From positions 127,501-191,500 of the forward strand of contig CAUYUJ010014612.1 in the NCBI GenBank assembly GCA_963575745.1: a stretch of 64,000 nucleotides of DNA, in the 5' to 3' direction. A program made the translations under genes and the position numbers. The notes beneath the pieces were generated by a model. It did not search any database, was not told the DNA's origin, and worked only from the letters and a program-made list of their open reading frames with translations. Every line of letters begins with the position of its first letter. The first letter of the stretch is position 1. The stretch is from Prorocentrum cordatum. Lineage: Eukaryota > Sar > Dinophyceae > Prorocentrales > Prorocentraceae. Below are positions 30,207 to 39,032 of this stretch, piece by piece.

Positions 30207-33093
30207 ATGGGGTTATCTCCCGATTCTCCTGGCGTGGAGGAGGAACCTTCTCAGTCGCCGGCCTCCGCCGAGGCGCCTTCGGGGCCATGGGAGGCGGCCA
30301 CACCGGACACCGCCTTCGATGACGACGAGACCGCGGACACCGCCTCCGAGCCGAGACCATCGAAGAGAGGCAGCCGCGAGTCAGTGATGATGACGAAGGC
30401 GAAAGACTACACGAAGCAGTGGTTTGCCACTGGCAGCAACCGCGATCTACAGCAGATCTCTGGCGAGGATCTCCGCACGATCTGGTGGCTCAGCGTCCGC
30501 GCGATGCAGGCCCGCGCCGAGTTCAAGAAGAGGCAGCTGGAGCTGTCCGAGAGGATGCTGAAAGAGCGGCGGAGTGGGTGTGCGAGCGCGCTCTCGTCGA
30601 CGTACGCCACCCGCTATCAGTGGGCGCTCTTCGTCGTTGTTCATCTCCTTATCACCTTCTTGATTTGGTCCCATTTTTTCCTAAAGAAGTACAGGGAGCA
30701 AGAGGGACTCCCCGAGTTCATCCCCGCGGAGGACGCCCTCGCTCCGGAGGATGCTGGCATGCCAATGCCCAACTACTGGAAGAAGCGTCTGGTTCCGCCG
30801 CTGTTGTTTGGCCTCAAGCACGCCATCCTGTGGCAGATGGTGTGGCTACCTGTAACGATGAGCCGCCACCTTCTGGCCCTAACTGCTCGAACGAAGATTC
30901 GAAAGTTCGTCCCTCTGGAGCACATGACTTTCTTCCACATTGCCCTGGGATACATCACGTGCTTCCTCATCATCGTTGGCACCATCGTGTTCTTGATCTT
31001 CTTCGGGCACGGCTGTCGACAGCACCTCGGGCATTTCGGCCACCCTCTCGAGCCCATCGATTTCTGCGAGAAGATGCAGAGCGAGATCATGATCACAGGA
31101 CTAGGCATCTTCGTCCTCCTGGTGATCGTGATGGTAAGCTCCTTCCTGCGGCGCCACATTCCGTTCGAGTGGTTCTACGTGCTGCACCATTTCGTGTTCG
31201 TCTTGTTCGGCCTGACCATTGCGCACACAATGGACGACCAGTTCCGGGGCGGCACTCGCATCGGCAAGAATCGGTCACAGGATTTCCGATTCATCGCCAC
31301 GACGCTCAGCTTATATTTCTTGGACAGGGCTTGGAGCTTCCTCACCGTGCGGCGCGACGTGCCCGTGCAGGATGCCATGGTCTGTTCCACGAAAAGCATG
31401 CTCACGCTGGTGTGCAAGAAGCCGGTCGACTTCCAGTTCGCTCCTGGCCAGTACGCCTACATCCAGATACCTTCTTTGGACAATTCGTTCCACCCGTTCT
31501 CCATCGGCTCTGCGCCGGAAGAAGCTGTGCTCAGGTTCTACATCGTGGTGTACAAAGGCCAGTGGACCGAGAAGCTGGCCGACGCTATCGAAGAGATGAC
31601 GGTCGGCGGAGTGAACATCATGGGCCCGTTTGGTCCAGGGTTCGATACAAATAACTTCGTGAGCGTCAGCGCAGTGGGCACGGGGACGGGCATCGTGCCC
31701 ATGATGTCGTTGATGAGGGAGCGCTATCACAGGCTGACGCTCATGAACAAGGAGCTGCTGCAAGGGATTCAAGAGGACCCCGAGAAAGTGGTTCGGCTGG
31801 AGCACATGGCGCTCCACGAGGCCGTGAACCACACGAGGCTCATCATGCTGCAGTACAAGTGGAAGTTGCGCTGCATGCGCGTGAGGAGTGGCACGCAGAC
31901 TTCGTTCATCATGTCTAAGGCCACGAATCGTACGTACTACCACTACATGTTCGACATCATCGCGCACGTCGTCCTGCTCCTGGACATGTGTCAGGGCTTC
32001 TGGACGTTCTCTTGGAAGTACCTGAACGAAATGGAGTTCAATGCCAAGTTCCAAAAGGTCGATGCAGTCCAGTGGAAGGCATTGGAGATCATGAGCATCG
32101 TCTGCATCGCGTTCTTCTTGGTGCACCGGGCCTACTTGTGGGCGAACCCTAGCATCTTCAGGCGGTCCTTCGCGGACGTGCTTGATGTGGTGGCAGTGGC
32201 GTTTATGCTCGGCACCCACTTCGCATGGGCGGGCGAGGTTCCGTCCTTTTACATCGCCCCTTCTCACATGGCCGTGCTCTTGCGCGGCTTTTTTGCGCTA
32301 TGGCGCATCGCGCGCATCTACGCCGCCAGTCAAGTCGTGCGCATCGGCGACGCCAGCTCTAAGTTGGGGGTCGAGCACGACCTCGTCAAGAACGGGAAGT
32401 TCCGCGTGCTCTGGATCGTGCGGGGAGGAGACGGCTTCGCGGCCAAATGCATGGAGTTCGAGGACATGATGACGGACTTGCTCCAGAAGTTCAGCCGCTG
32501 GCAGCTGGATCGCCTCTTCGGCCTCGACATCTACATCACGGGCGTGAGCCTAGCCGAGGAGCGGAGGCTCCGGGAGCTCATCCGGGGATCGGCTATCGAG
32601 AGTTGCGCGCGCTTCGAGCGCCCCGACGTTGTCGAGTGGGTGGTCCAGAGGATGTCGGACGTGCTCAGAGACACTCTGCACGAGAGATGCACCATCACGG
32701 GCGGCTCCATGCTCGCCTTCTGTGGGAGTCCTGCGGTGGGCTTGCAGGTAAGCCGAGGAGTGCAGGAGGCGAACATGCACGCCATCGTGCTGCGGATGGC
32801 TGGCTGCCGCATGGCGTTCCAGGAGGAGTACTACGGCGTCGTGGGAGGCAAGCCGAAGGCTCAGGGGCCCCAAGAACCTAGAGCCAGCATTTTGCCCTGG
32901 GGAGCTCTCGCCCCCCCAGACCCCCCCCAAACGTGCTACCTTTCGGGGCCCAAGGTTTTCCGGGGGGGGGGGGCCCGGGGGAGGGCGAGGGCGAGAGCCC
33001 CCCCAGGAAATGTGTTGTTTGTAGGCTCTTGGGGTCCCCTGAAAGGCGCAGGTGCGAAGGATGCTTGGCAGCCAGCGCAGCAGCGTCTCCTGA
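30207..33093 (+). CDS. NADPH-oxidase/ferric-reductase-like transmembrane protein with inserted voltage-sensor-like domain
   Basis: Proposed CDS join(30207..32858, 33046..33093), 899 residues. The N-terminal 130 residues are cytosolic-looking. TM1 is near 138-158, then a ferric-reductase-like membrane core: FHIALGY (H244), LHHF (H327/H328) and IAHT (H340). H327-H340 keep the 13-residue spacing of NOX haem ligands, but the partner of H244 expected at 258 is Gly. FAD site HPFSIGSAPEE is at 429-439 and NADPH site GTGTGIVP at 491-498. Residues about 577-705 form four extra hydrophobic helices, with Asp583/Asp593 in S1, Asp660 in S3 and S4-like LLRGFFALWRIARI (Arg693, 700, 703). The NADPH fold then resumes (DIYITG 774-779, LAFCGSP 836-842) and ends NOX-like at FQEEYYG. 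The likely role is moving electrons from NADPH across a membrane. ATG 30207 is the first Met of the frame; exons further upstream are possible. The single intron is described at 32859-33045. If unspliced, the frame runs to 33119. Confidence 0.8.
31935..32321 (+). other. Segment encoding the inserted voltage-sensor-like four-helix module
   Basis: Codes for residues 577-705 of the oxidase. S1 is MFDIIAHVVLLLDMCQGFW, S2 about LEIMSIVCIAFFLVHRAYLW, S3 FADVLDVVAVAFML and S4 LLRGFFALWRIARIY. From memory, human Hv1 S4 contains LWRVARI and its S3 contains EVLD, so S3 and S4 resemble Hv1 most. The Hv1 S2 Glu/Lys pair is not evident, and the first S4 Arg slot is Ala. Four helices return the chain to the same side, as needed for the split NADPH domain to close. 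Confidence 0.65.
32856..32860 (+). repeat. Left target duplication AAGGC of the introner-like element
   Basis: AAGGC, repeated at 33043-33047. Its GC (32859-32860) becomes the intron donor. Confidence 0.75.
32859..33045 (+). other. GC-AG intron formed by the inserted element
   Basis: 187 nt, starting GCTCAGG and ending CTGAAAG. Removing it joins ...CCG AAG to GCG CAG GTG, which reads GGKPK|AQVRRMLGSQRSSVS-stop, a natural hydrophilic C-terminus. The length is not a multiple of three, so without splicing the frame runs into G/C-run peptide. A rival choice, donor GCAAGC at 32848 with acceptor at 33051, is also in frame but does not coincide with the element ends. Confidence 0.65.
32861..33042. 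mobile_element. Introner-like inverted-repeat element
   Basis: 182 bp with perfect 7-bp termini TCAGGGG ... CCCCTGA and longer imperfect arms (about 55 bp: CCCCAAGAaCCTA and inverse TAGGCTCTTGGGG; GAGCTCTCGCCC and inverse GGGCGAGAGC). The interior is long C and G runs. It is flanked by 5-bp AAGGC. Non-coding; the only copy recognised in this window. Confidence 0.78.
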
Positions 33094-33204
33094 TTAGACC
33101 ACCGCCACCTATCTGGTGATTTGAACATCTCCCCTCCTTTTCCGTGGGGGGCTCCCGCAGACCACCCAAAAACGCTCACCACAGGGGCCGAAGGCCCCAG
33201 GGGC
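33094..33204. other. 3' flank of the oxidase gene
   Basis: Contains the short repeat ACGCTCACCACAGGGGCCGA (33173-33192), also seen at 26176-26196. No polyadenylation signal is expected or seen. Confidence 0.5.
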
Positions 33205-33760
33205 GCCTGAGACATCATTGCAACTCCAGGCTCAGAGATGCCGCGCGCGAGGTGGTTTGGCCCGTTTCGCCTGAGACGTTCTCGCATTTCTGGTCTAAGA
33301 ATTGTTGTGGCCTGAGGTGGTCTGGCCCAATTGGCTCGAGACATCCTCGCAACTCTGGGCTCGAAACTGCGACGCGCGAGGTTGTCCCGTCTGGCTCGCC
33401 GGAAACATCCTCGCATTTCTGGGTTCCGAAATGTTCCTGGCTTGAACTGGTCTGGCCAGTTTCGCCTGACACATCTTCGCTGCTCTGGGCTCGGACATGC
33501 CGCGCCAGAATTCGTTTGGCCAATTTCGCCTGACGCACCCGCGCAACCCCAGGCTCAGAGATGATGCGCTCGAGGTACTCTGGCCAGATTTGCCAGATCT
33601 ATCGTCGCAATTCTGGGTTCCAAGACGCCGCGCGTGAGATGGTCGGGCCAATTTCGCCTGAGATTTCCTCGCAACTCTCGGTTCCGAGGTGCCGCGCGCG
33701 GGGTATCCCGGTCAGTTTTGCTTGAGGCATTCTCACAATTGGGCTCCGAGAGGTAGGAGA
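33205..33760 (+). repeat. About 66-bp tandem repeat array
   Basis: Eight to nine degenerate units anchored on TTTCGCCTGAGACAT, TCGCAACTCTGGGCTC and GAGGTGGTCTGGCC, recurring every 63-68 bp (starts near 33206, 33271, 33338, 33403, 33468 and 33531). The array begins about 110 bp past the oxidase stop. Frames on both strands are by-products. Confidence 0.8.
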
Positions 33761-35040
33761 GAGGAGGAGTCGGACAGGGCCGAGCCAATCCTGCCTGTCA
33801 CATTGCATGTCTGATATCGAACTGCGCCCAAGGATGGGCCCGGGCACCCCTGCCCCGAGGGGGCAGGTAGCCGGCGCCAAGGCGAAGGCATTATTTCTGA
33901 GTCATGTGAAGTTTCAGGCGGGGGGGGCGCCATGCCTCAGTGCAGGTTGAAATCTCCAGCGAGGGGAGAAGCAGAAGAGCGAGGAGGAACACTGGGAGAG
34001 GAGTGGCGAGAAATACCAGGAGGAAGAGCATCACGTGCGCGAAGACGTGAAGGAGGAAAAGACGAGAAGGTGGGATGGCAAAGACGAGGAGAAGGAGGAA
34101 CGGGATGAGGTGGGGGGGAAGGAGGGGGTGGAAAAAGAAACGAGAGGGAAAGGGGGGGTGAGAAGAAGGAGGAGGAGGAGGAGGAGGAGGAGGAGGTGCG
34201 GGAGGGGGATAGGACGAGAGATATGGCAGGGGGGCGATTCCAGCAGTAACGACGACAGCGACGATGACAAGGGCGCGGGCAAATCAGGGGTGGGAGGATG
34301 ATGATTCTGAGGACGCCCAAACCATGTTTGGAGCCACCGTGGCTCAAAACCGCTGTTGGGGATGTTGGGCTAAGTCTACGAATCGGTCTGTTGGTGATGC
34401 TTCTCCGCTTCGCGTTCCTCCTTGTCTTGATCCTCCTGCTGCTGCCTCCCCCATTCCCCCTCCTACCTCTCCTCCAGTTCCTCCTTGCAGGTTCTCCTCT
34501 TCGTCCTCCTCGTCCTGATGTCCTCCTTTTTCTCCTCCAGATTCCTGCGTGGCCCCCGTGGATTGCGGTGATGCTGATGCTAAAAACGGTTTTGCGTGCG
34601 TCGGTGCCGGCATCGCTATCGATGCGGGCGCCGGCGCAGATGCCGATGCTGGGCCAGGATCGGTATTTCAACAGAAGAGAAAGCCAACGCCGACAGCGTT
34701 TCGCTTCCGATCGCGCGTTCTCAGCAGGGCCACCTGGTTGGCCGTGCTGAAGGCGCGCGGAATGGCAACCGCGTAGGAACTATTTGGCGGCTTCTGCTGA
34801 CGCGAGGCCTGGCCTGGCCCGGATGGGGCGAGCTCCATTTGGAAGGCGTCGCCGCATCGAGCCCAGCTGACGACCCCCGGGTCAGGCCCGCGCCCTCTTA
34901 GCAGAGGCGCCCGGGCGCCCCTGCTGAGAGGAGCCCTGCAGCTCGGGCTTCATCGCGGCAAAAGCCGCCGCGCAGCTCTTGGGCGTTCGCCGCGGTCTCA
35001 GCCAGCCGTCCGTTTCTGCCGCGGAGGACGGCCGCCCGCT
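33761..35040. other. Unassigned DNA with a purine tract
   Basis: 34030-34200 is purine-rich with a pure (GGA)n core at 34165-34196. 34430-34550 is pyrimidine-rich with CTC words. No recognised gene. Confidence 0.5.
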
Positions 35041-35200
35041 CGTGTGGTTCGTCGTCGTCGCAGTCGTCGTCGTCGTCGCAGTCGTCGCCGTCGTCGTCGT
35101 CCAGGCCCCCGTCGTCGCGTCGTCGTCGTCGTCGTCACCGTTGTCGTCGCCGTGATCACCGTCGCGGTCATCGCGTCACCGCCGCGCTCGTCGTCGCGTT
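35041..35200 (+). repeat. (GTC)n/(CGT)n microsatellite
   Basis: Interrupted GTCGTC runs; gives a spurious poly-Arg or poly-Val frame. Confidence 0.9.
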
Positions 35201-35229
35201 CGAAACTACGGCGAACCCGCGAACTCCAT

Positions 35230-35350
35230 GACCAACTTCCGAACTTCTACAAAACAAAGATCCGGACGGGAACCGAACAAACCCCCGAACGGGAACCGAA
35301 CGAACTCCCGAACAGGAGCCCAACAAACCTCCGGATTTCTACCGAACAAA
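35230..35350 (+). repeat. Degenerate CCGAACAAACCCC repeat
   Basis: Five to six units of about 20-24 bp (CCGAACAAACCCCCGAAC and variants). Confidence 0.65.
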
Positions 35351-35369
35351 CCCCCGGACCTCCCTGGAG

Positions 35370-35895
35370 AGGCCCTCTGGGGCCGCCTGCAGAAGCCTTC
35401 TCGGGCCGCCTGTAAGATTTCTGGGACCGCCTCGGGAGGCCTTCTGGGGCCGCCTGGAGGGGCCGTCGGGGCCGCCTGCAGACGCCTCCTGGGGCCGCCT
35501 GGATTGGGGCCGCTCGAACGCGCCTCCTGGGGCCGCCTGGAAACGTTTCCCGGGGCCGCCCGCGAAAGTCTTCCAAGGGCCGCCTGGGGGCGCCTCCTGG
35601 GGCCGCTGGACACGCTTGCCGATGCCTCTCGGGGGCGCCTCCTGGGGCCGCCCAGAGAAGCCTTCGGGGGCCGCTTGGAGACACCTCGCACGGCCGCCCG
35701 GACACGCCCCCCGGCGCCGCCTGGGAAAGTTTAATTGGGGCCACCTGACGTCACTTCGCGTGGCAGCCTGGAGAGCCCTCTTGGGGCCGCTTGCTGAGGC
35801 CGTCTGGAGAAGCCTTTGGGGGGCGCCTGGAAGCCGCTTCCTGGTGCCGCCTGGAGAGGCCTCCTGGGCCCTCCTGAAGGGCGTGCCGAATCATT
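35370..35895 (+). repeat. Degenerate GGGGCCGCCTGGA minisatellite
   Basis: More than a dozen units of about 33-40 bp built on TGGGGCCGCCTGGAgACGCCT. Both strands are open; no gene inferred. Confidence 0.8.
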
Positions 35896-36375
35896 CAGCT
35901 GCCCCCGCGCGAACACGCCCACTAAGGCCGCAGGTGAACGTCTTCTGGGCACAACCCGTGCGAGGCATGTTCCGACATGGGCAGCCGGACGCCATGCGAA
36001 GCTGCCAATTGGTGTCACACGTGAAACTCGTTTGGGGGCATGATTCTTGTGACGGGCGTGCCGACATGGGCGGGTGTTGCGTTGTGCCGACCATGCTTTT
36101 GGGATTGTTTTTAGATGGTGGGTGTTCCTTGTGGGCACGATCTACGTGATGGCGTTGTGCTGCATTGGCCCAAGAGCGCTCCTCGAGGGGCGACGATGGC
36201 ACCAAAACAGCTTCAGAGGCCCCCAAGTCGCCCCAGGTGGCCGCCGCGAGGACTTCCAGCAGGGAGTCCGGAGGGACAAACCATCCCCAAGGTTTTTGAA
36301 GAATTTGGGTGCTCTCGCTTTTTTTTTCTGACCAGAAATCGGCCAAAGACGGTTCTGACACGCCCACCCCGTTCA
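35896..36375. other. Unassigned DNA
   Basis: Short palindromic words only; no gene recognised. Confidence 0.4.
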
Positions 36376-36394
36376 GGCACGGAGGCGACATGTT

Positions 36395-36442
36395 GTAAAT
36401 ATATCTATATTTATATATATATACATATATACACATGTATAC

Positions 36443-36475
<33 letters not shown>

Positions 36476-36540
36476 CAGACAGACAGACAGACAGACAGGC
36501 AGACATACATACATACATACATAATAGACATACATAACAC
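36395..36540. repeat. (TA)n, (ACAT)n, (ACAG)n compound microsatellite
   Basis: TATATA words at 36398-36440, then (ACAT)n to about 36475, (ACAG)n to 36500 and ACAT again. The most AT-rich segment in this part of the window. Confidence 0.92.
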
Positions 36541-36624
36541 ACGAACGCATACACACGTGCACATACACATATACATATACGCATATGGATTGCACATGCA
36601 GCGGTATTACGCTATTTGGAATGC

Positions 36625-36800
36625 GCCCCACTTGCCCCATTTGCCCCCGCTTGCACCAATTGCCCCACTTGCTCCACTTGCCCAAATAGGGCAAGTGGGG
36701 CAAGTGGGGCAGGTGGGTCAGGGCAAGTGGGCCTCGCCATTTCCGCAACGGCGGGCGGGCGGGCGGGACAACTGGGGCAAGTGGGGCATGAAGGGTGCAT
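36625..36800. repeat. Foldback made of opposed CCACTTGCCC / GGGCAAGTGG decamers
   Basis: The left half repeats CCCCACTTGCCC-type units, the right half their inverse, meeting at GCCCAAATAGGGC (36689-36701). Just beyond it, GCATTCCAGATAGCAGCCAG occurs twice (near 36798 and 36857). Confidence 0.75.
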
Positions 36801-37669
36801 TCCAGATAGCAGCCAGTTGGGCTCCTCGTCTTTGGTGCGAGTTGGTGCAAGGGGCGCATTCCAGATAGCAGCCAGTTGGGCTGCCTCGTCCTCATGTGCC
36901 CTCGCCGTGCCCCTGCTTCTCGTCTCCGGGGGCGCAGGGGAAGTTTTGCCCCGGCCCCCCCCCCCTGCCCTCCAAGGCGCAGGCGGGGCGCGCGCCTGGA
37001 GTACGCGAGGGCGAGCGAGCGAATGGAGGAGAAGGAGCAGGAGGAGGGGGAGGAGGGGGAGGACGAGGAGGGGTGAGGAAGAGGAGGGGGAGGAGGAGGG
37101 CGCCCCCTGGGGGTCCCAAGACGCTTGAATCCGCCCCGGGAAACCCAGAGTTTTCAACATGATGTTTCTCGAGGCGCGTTGCCACTGTAACAATGCAGTG
37201 GATTCGGCGGGCCCTCCCAGATTCAAAACATGTCGCATCCATTCGCTTGACATTTTTTGAATTTCGCGTGGCTGCCTTAGAGTGTTGTGTTTTTTCAATT
37301 GAAAATGGGCCCTCGGGAGATTGATGTTGAAAACTTGGCGGAGGGGCCTTGGACTCTGAGCGGACCCGGTGATTTCCCAGCTCCCCCTCCTCCTTCCCAT
37401 CTCGCTCCTCCTCCCCCTCCCCCCAGTTTTCCCCCCGTGTTTGGTTTGGCCTGCGGTTCCATTGCCCCCCTTGCCGTGCTCTCTTCCCTTCTGATCTGCT
37501 GCCTCCTCTCGCGCCCCCCTTCCTGCCCGCTGCCTCCTCTCCCCTCCCCTTCCTAGTCCTTCTTTTTGTCCGCCCCGCCGCCCGCTTACCCCTCCCTCCC
37601 TAGCTGGCCTGCGACTGGCCAAATTGCTGGGCATAGTTGGCAGTCGTTCGCAGGATTGCGACAGGAGGA
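36801..37669. other. Unassigned DNA
   Basis: GGA-rich at 37020-37110, pyrimidine-rich at 37375-37560. No recognised gene. Confidence 0.45.
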
Positions 37670-37858
37670 GGGGGGGTCCCCAAGAGGCCCCAAGATGACC
37701 CCCAAGATGACCCCCAAGATGACCCCCAAGAGGACCGCAAAGGGGACCCCGAGAGGACCCCCAAGAAGCCCCCCAAGAGGACCCCCAAGAGGACCCCCAA
37801 GAGGGCCCGAAGAGGACCCCCAAGAGGACCCCCAAGAGGCCCCAAACTGACCCCCAAG
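37670..37858 (-). repeat. CCCCAAGAGG minisatellite (inverted CTTGGGG family), left of the copia element
   Basis: Units CCCCCAAGAGGA and CCCAAGATGA of 12-15 bp. The array resumes at 44993 on the far side of the retrotransposon, which therefore landed inside it. Confidence 0.88.
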
Positions 37859-37863
37859 AGGCC
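37859..37863 (+). repeat. Target-site duplication AGGCC (left)
   Basis: AGGCC, repeated at 44988-44992. Confidence 0.85.
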
Positions 37864-38019
37864 TGTCAAAGCCCGAGTAGTAAGTGAGGGGTCCTCCGGA
37901 CCCTCTGGGGAAAGTGTGAGGGCTAGCTTGTTCTCCTCTCGCGGGTTCCCCACCGCGAGTCTCCAAGCTAGCTAGTGCCCAAACGGCAGCGGAGTGAGGC
38001 AAGAAGCACTGAATCAACA
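37864..38019 (-). repeat. 3' LTR of the copia element
   Basis: 156 bp, TGTCAAAG ... ATCAACA on the plus strand. It differs from 44832-44987 at 37879 (A versus G) and 37968 (C versus G). Confidence 0.92.
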
Positions 38020-38147
38020 CTGCCACAACTTAAAAGTTGCCTCAACTCCGATTTTTGGGCTCAGCTTTGACTGAACACCTTCACAGCACACAGAACATGT
38101 CTTGGGCACGGCGCACAAGAAGCGAAAGCCACTCAGATGACGATCGC

Positions 38148-39032
38148 CTAGTGGAGCCGGTCCTCCGAGGCTGACGCCTTGGACGTGGGGGCTCCCACGC
38201 GACTCGAGCCCGCCGCTCTCGACGAAGCGGGCATCCAACTCCCCATGGACATATCGTCACCTGCTACAGAGCTCGCCTCCACAGCCACGATCGGAGCCTG
38301 ATCAAACACACCAGTCTGCTTCCACGACTCCGGATCATCTTCGTTCAACATCTCCGGCTGCAAACCGCATTCCTCGACTAAGAACCGAAGGATCTTGTCG
38401 CGCCAGAGGGGAAAGTCGGCCATGTGCTCGCACACTGACACTCCTACGTCGCCAATCCCGCTGTGGAACTCCGATTCTCTGGGCAGACGTAGCGTCCGAG
38501 ACGGGCGGCAGCTGGTCTGGGTCCCGCCAGCTCCTGAGCTGGGAGGGCCGTCCTGGCTCTCCGAGTAGCCCGCCGAGAACTCGTCCCAGGCTGGGAGGCG
38601 GAAGGAGTTCACCACGATCGAGCCCCCTGGCGGGGCCGGCGGCGCCTGGTTGTTCTTCAGCGCCATGTGGTAGAGGCTCTCCAGTACCTTCAGGCGGTCG
38701 CGCATGCCATCCTCGAGCGCGGCCGGCGAGCGCAACGTGATATACCCCGTGCTGGCATGGTACACCAGCGTGATCCGCGAGACGCTCTGCTTGCCCGACA
38801 AGCGGTCGTCCAGGACCCCCGCGCGGATCTGCACCTTGACCTTGTTGCTGGAGCCCTCGATGCTGCCCTCGCCAGCCTCCGCCAGGCCCTCCAGGAAACT
38901 CCTCACGCCATTCGCCGAGTTCTTCGCCTCGATCTTCACCATCTGCTCGTAGACTCTTCGCGAGCGGTGGGGCCGCGAACTGCTTCCGCAGGGCACGCTC
39001 TGCCGATGCTTAAGCCAATACACTGCTCTCAT
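38148..39032 (-). CDS. 3'-terminal ORF of the copia element, function unknown
   Basis: 294 codons from an ATG that overlaps the RNase H end in another frame. Composition is ordinary protein (for example SRITLVYHASTGYITLRSPA; CEHMADFPLWRDKILRFLVE), Ser/Ala-rich toward the end, with no transmembrane segment or zinc motif. Simple copia elements end at RNase H, so an extra frame here is unusual. It may be a real accessory protein or a displaced fragment of a longer Pol. It ends about 130 bp before the 3' LTR. The frame relation (+1) could also mean a frameshift fusing it to Pol. Confidence 0.4.
   Translation of the reverse strand: MRAVYWLKHRQSVPCGSSSRPHRSRRVYEQMVKIEAKNSANGVRSFLEGLAEAGEGSIEGSSNKVKVQIRAGVLDDRLSGKQSVSRITLVYHASTGYITLRSPAALEDGMRDRLKVLESLYHMALKNNQAPPAPPGGSIVVNSFRLPAWDEFSAGYSESQDGPPSSGAGGTQTSCRPSRTLRLPRESEFHSGIGDVGVSVCEHMADFPLWRDKILRFLVEECGLQPEMLNEDDPESWKQTGVFDQAPIVAVEASSVAGDDMSMGSWMPASSRAAGSSRVGAPTSKASASEDRLH

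Noticed and set aside
30419-31654. A 411-codon frame overlapping the oxidase in another phase
   Set aside because: A shadow of a GC-rich coding region; no domains, whereas the chosen frame has several.
32848-33051. Intron with donor GCAAGC at 32848 and acceptor at 33051 in the oxidase gene
   Set aside because: In frame, but it ignores the exact element boundaries and target duplication, which give a better C-terminus when 32859-33045 is removed. Kept only as an alternative.
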